The notes under the pieces are model-generated. The model did not search any database, was not told the DNA's origin, and saw only the letters and a program-made list of their open reading frames with translations. A DNA stretch of 64,000 bases, from positions 1 to 64,000 of the forward strand of contig NZ_NRSD01000024.1 of assembly GCF_016583985.1 (NCBI RefSeq), read 5' to 3'. Position 1 is the first letter of the stretch; each line of letters starts with the position of its first letter. Shown here one piece after another: positions 61,424 through 64,000 of the stretch. A program made the position numbers and the translations under genes. This DNA comes from Thiocapsa imhoffii (GTDB lineage: Bacteria; Pseudomonadota; Gammaproteobacteria; Chromatiales; Chromatiaceae).

Positions 61424-62086
61424 ATGCTGGACACAATGCAAACGCAGGATTCGATCGAGGTCTTTCTGGACGCACTCTTGAGCATGGATCGCGTCGTCGC
61501 GCGGCGGATGCTCGTTGATCTGAATCCGGAGGCGGCGTTGATCGATATCGTCGAGCCTCTGGTCGTCCCCGCATTGGAGCGCATCGGTGTGCTCTGGGAA
61601 CAGGGCGAGGTCTCACTCTCGCAGGTCTACATGAGCGGGCGCATCTGCGAGGAAATCATCGATGAGCTGCTGCCGGCATGCGATCTGCGCCGCATTGATC
61701 AGCCGGCGATGGCCATCGCGGTCTTGGATGACCATCACTTCCTTGGTAAACGGATGGTGTGCTCGGTGCTTCGGGCGAGTGGCTACGAACTGAAGGATTA
61801 CGGCGCCGTCGATGGTCGGACCCTGGTGGAGCGAGTCATGCGCGACCAGATCCGGATCCTGCTCATTTCGACCTTGATGCTGCCCTCGGCGCTGCGTGTG
61901 CGAGCGGTGAAGGACGCGCTGGAACGTATGGGTTGCCGTCCCTTGATCGTCGTCGGGGGGGCCCCCTTCCGCTTTGACGCCGAGTTGTGGCGTGAGGTGG
62001 GGGCCGACGCGATGGCGGGTACGGCCGCCGAGGGGATCTCGATCGTGCGTGCCTTGATCGAGCGGCTGACCGCGAGGAGCGACTGA
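61424..62086 (+). CDS. Corrinoid (B12)-binding methyltransferase protein
   Basis: A 220-aa cobalamin-binding protein of the MtaC/MtbC type. Helical cap domain (about residues 10-95), then the B12 domain with the DxHxxG motif in LDDHHFLGKRM (about residues 100-110) and the downstream Ser/Thr-Gly loops LLISTLMLPSAL and VVGGAPF. It carries a methyl group on Co. The stop shares its last base with the next start (A of ATG), so the methyltransferase is translationally coupled. Confidence 0.9.
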   Translation: MLDTMQTQDSIEVFLDALLSMDRVVARRMLVDLNPEAALIDIVEPLVVPALERIGVLWEQGEVSLSQVYMSGRICEEIIDELLPACDLRRIDQPAMAIAVLDDHHFLGKRMVCSVLRASGYELKDYGAVDGRTLVERVMRDQIRILLISTLMLPSALRVRAVKDALERMGCRPLIVVGGAPFRFDAELWREVGADAMAGTAAEGISIVRALIERLTARSD

Positions 62087-63159
62087 TGCGCGTCCCCATG
62101 ACCTCCCTGGAACGCGTGCTGACGACGCTCTCACAGCGCGAGCCCGATCGTGTCCCGCTGTTCTTGTTGTTGACCATGCACGGGGCGCGGGAGCTGGGTC
62201 TCTCGATCGAAAGCTATTTCTCGCGACCCGAATACGTCGTGGAAGGCCAGCTGCGCTTGCGCGGAAAATATCGCAATGACTGTTTCTACCCCTTTTTTCA
62301 CGCGGCGATCGAGCTGGAGGCGTGGGGCGGGGAGGTGCTCTACACCGAGGATGGTCCACCGAATGCGGGTCCGCCAATCATCACGGACCCGAAGCAGATC
62401 TTGGCGTTGACGCCGCCACGGGTGAGTGATTCACCCGGCTTGCTGAAGGTCTTGGAGGCCATTCGCGGGCTCAAGGATCGCGGTGGCGATGAGGTGCCGA
62501 TCATCGCCGTGGTGATGTCTCCATTCTCGCTTCCGATCATGCAACTGGGCTTCAACGCCTATTTCGACCTGATGTTCGAGCGACCTGAGCTGTTCGCTCG
62601 TCTGCTGGCGTTGAATCAAGCCTTTTGCCGGGATTGGGCCAATGCGCAATTGGCGGCAGGCGCCACCGCGATCTGCTATTTCGATCCCATGTCCTCACCG
62701 ACGATCGTTACGCCGGGCGAATTCCGCAAGAGTGCTTTGCCCATCGCGAGGCAGACCATCGCCGGGATCAAGGGGCCGGTTGCCATGCATTTCGCATCGG
62801 GCCGGTGTGAGGCGATCTTCGATGATCTGCCCCAAACCGGCGCGGCCGTGATCGGGGTCAGTGTGCTCGATGATCTCGCGGCGCTCAAACAGCGTGCTGC
62901 CGGTCGGCTGACGCTGCTCGGGAATCTGAACGGGATCGCAATGCGACGCTGGACTACCGCGCAGGCCGAGGCCGAGGTCAAGGCCGCGATCGCGGCCGCG
63001 GGATCCGGCGGTGGCTTTATTCTCTCGGACAACCACGGTGAGATCCCCTATCAGGTCCCGGACGAGACCTTGCTGGTGATCGCCGATGCGGTGCAACGCT
63101 GGGGCACCTATCCGCTTAAGGTAGGGGATGCGCCGCTGGACCCCGCGAGCCATTCGTGA
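62086..63159 (+). CDS. UroD-family methyltransferase (MtaA/CmuA-like)
   Basis: A 357-aa TIM-barrel protein of the uroporphyrinogen decarboxylase superfamily, in the branch that moves methyl groups between corrinoid proteins and thiols. The zinc site typical of this branch is suggested by His and Cys in VAMHFASGRCEAIF. It overlaps the next start by 4 bp (GTGA). In methanogens and acetogens such pairs transfer methyl groups from methylamines, methanol or chloromethane; here the methyl source is unknown. Confidence 0.88.
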   Translation: MRVPMTSLERVLTTLSQREPDRVPLFLLLTMHGARELGLSIESYFSRPEYVVEGQLRLRGKYRNDCFYPFFHAAIELEAWGGEVLYTEDGPPNAGPPIITDPKQILALTPPRVSDSPGLLKVLEAIRGLKDRGGDEVPIIAVVMSPFSLPIMQLGFNAYFDLMFERPELFARLLALNQAFCRDWANAQLAAGATAICYFDPMSSPTIVTPGEFRKSALPIARQTIAGIKGPVAMHFASGRCEAIFDDLPQTGAAVIGVSVLDDLAALKQRAAGRLTLLGNLNGIAMRRWTTAQAEAEVKAAIAAAGSGGGFILSDNHGEIPYQVPDETLLVIADAVQRWGTYPLKVGDAPLDPASHS

Positions 63160-64000
63160 ACGACAAGCTGTGTTTAGGGGTTTGTGCTCATTTTCGGCGG
63201 GACATCGAATCCGCGCTGGAGTCGCTTGGTGAGGAGGATATTCGGATTCACTCCTTCACCCCTTCCTGCACATTGCATCCGGGGCGTTGTGCGCATGCGC
63301 GGATGCCGAGCACCGTGCCCGACGGCTGTGATGGGTTTCTGAACCTGCTCGGCAGTGAGCCGGATCAGCGCCCTGGTGGGCGGGGCCAGATCGCGCATCC
63401 GCAGCACTGCATTCATCTCCTCGCGGGCGCCGATCTGCTGGAAGAGGCGACCCGCGCCGGTGCCTATCTGGTCACGGCGGGTTGGCTGAGGTCGTGGCGC
63501 GCGCATCTACGCGCGCTCGGGTTTGATCAGGACCGGGCGCGCCTCTTCTTCCAGGAGTGCGCGCGCGAGTTGCTGCTGCTCGATACGGGAACGGATCCCG
63601 AGGCGCACGAGGCACTGCATGCCTTCGCGGATGTTCTCGATCTCCCCCGCCGTATCCAATACGTGGGCCTCGACGTCGTGCGCCTCCGACTCGAGCTGAT
63701 GATCCAGCGTTGGCGCAATGAGCGGAACCAGGGCCGCTTGCGTGCGGTGTTGGCGCAAACGAACCACAAGGTTGCCGATTACGCGATGGCTTTCGATCTG
63801 CTGGTGCGCTTGTCGCATCTCAGTGATGAAGAGACCACCGTCAACGCCATTCATGAATTGTTTACCATGCTGTTTGGTTGCACCAATCTGGTCTATGCAT
63901 GGGTCACCGAAAACCGAGTGGAACGCGTGCTCGGTGACGCGCTTCCGCAGGATCAGGTCCATCTGCAGCAGGTACTGGACGAGATGGAGGTCGGGGACCT
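63156..64000 (+). CDS. DUF1638-like sensor protein (partial; continues beyond the window)
   Basis: Starts GTG 63156, overlapping the methyltransferase stop, and is open to the end of the window (281 codons). The N-terminal part resembles DUF1638: NDKLCLGVCAHFRRDIE, then HPQHCIHLLAG and GAYLVTAGWLRSW. Several Cys (CAH, SCTLHPGRCAH) are present. After a helical linker (about residues 180-210) a second domain starts (AFDLLVRLSHLSDEETT), which looks GAF-like, so a histidine kinase or similar output is likely further right. It may sense methyl-corrinoid state. The full domain order is not visible. Confidence 0.62.
   Translation, partial: MNDKLCLGVCAHFRRDIESALESLGEEDIRIHSFTPSCTLHPGRCAHARMPSTVPDGCDGFLNLLGSEPDQRPGGRGQIAHPQHCIHLLAGADLLEEATRAGAYLVTAGWLRSWRAHLRALGFDQDRARLFFQECARELLLLDTGTDPEAHEALHAFADVLDLPRRIQYVGLDVVRLRLELMIQRWRNERNQGRLRAVLAQTNHKVADYAMAFDLLVRLSHLSDEETTVNAIHELFTMLFGCTNLVYAWVTENRVERVLGDALPQDQVHLQQVLDEMEVGD

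Noticed and set aside
1..64000. tRNA and rRNA genes
   Set aside because: No cloverleaf or rRNA-like text was recognised; a covariance search would be needed to exclude small RNAs.

Overview
The window looks like a chromosomal segment of a purple sulfur bacterium (Chromatiaceae, Gammaproteobacteria) or a very close relative. The reasons are high G+C, a complete soeABC set for cytoplasmic sulfite oxidation followed directly by a glycine/tyrosine-rich sulfur globule protein, a bacteriophytochrome operon with its own heme oxygenase, and proteins that resemble families I know from Allochromatium, Thiocapsa and Thiocystis. No rRNA, tRNA or CRISPR array was recognised.

Layout. 1-3.5 kb is accessory: a REP-associated transposase, a frameshifted toxin-antitoxin pair, a perfect 34-bp palindrome, a secreted DUF1566 protein and a MNT nucleotidyltransferase. 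3.6-6.1 kb (minus strand) is a compact three-gene operon with a 63-aa peptide, a PqqD-HPr-kinase fusion and a nucleotidyltransferase; it resembles a peptide-modification locus. 6.4-11.6 kb holds housekeeping genes (mrp, dcd) and signalling or envelope genes (EAL, tandem Usp, glycosyltransferase). 11.7-17.9 kb is the phosphate uptake operon pstS-C-A-B-phoU with direct repeats like Pho boxes. 18.2-23.1 kb holds an EncFtn-type ferritin without encapsulin, a pterin dehydratase, an ABC permease with a DUF3299 lipoprotein, and a PTPS-like/SDR/SDR pterin operon. 23.1-26.3 kb is a scar of decayed mobile or defence genes: a HerA-like ATPase remnant, an Uma2 nuclease and a broken tyrosine recombinase.

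26.3-33.6 kb carries a NifX-like protein, an Fnr-family regulator, the ABC-F ATPase uup, a P-loop protein and metA. 33.7-39.5 kb is the sulfur region: strong terminator, promoter, soeA, soeB, soeC, promoter, sulfur globule gene, terminator. 40.8-47.4 kb is a light-sensing operon: a stand-alone PAS-GAF-PHY phytochrome, a large hybrid kinase with receiver and Hpt, an HD-GYP response regulator and a biliverdin-forming heme oxygenase. It suggests light-controlled c-di-GMP breakdown. 47.5-54.9 kb holds a nitrilase-family amidase, a MoxR/VWA pair with a membrane protein, a long MscS channel and an AhpD-like protein.

55.3-64 kb is the most unusual part. It has a full-length Cas3-like protein whose HD and helicase motifs are all eroded and which has no CRISPR neighbours; a minus-strand octaheme cytochrome c/cytochrome b/cupin/small membrane protein set; and, running off the right edge, a translationally coupled operon of a corrinoid protein, a UroD-type methyltransferase and a DUF1638-like sensor that could form a B12-dependent methyl-transfer sensing system.
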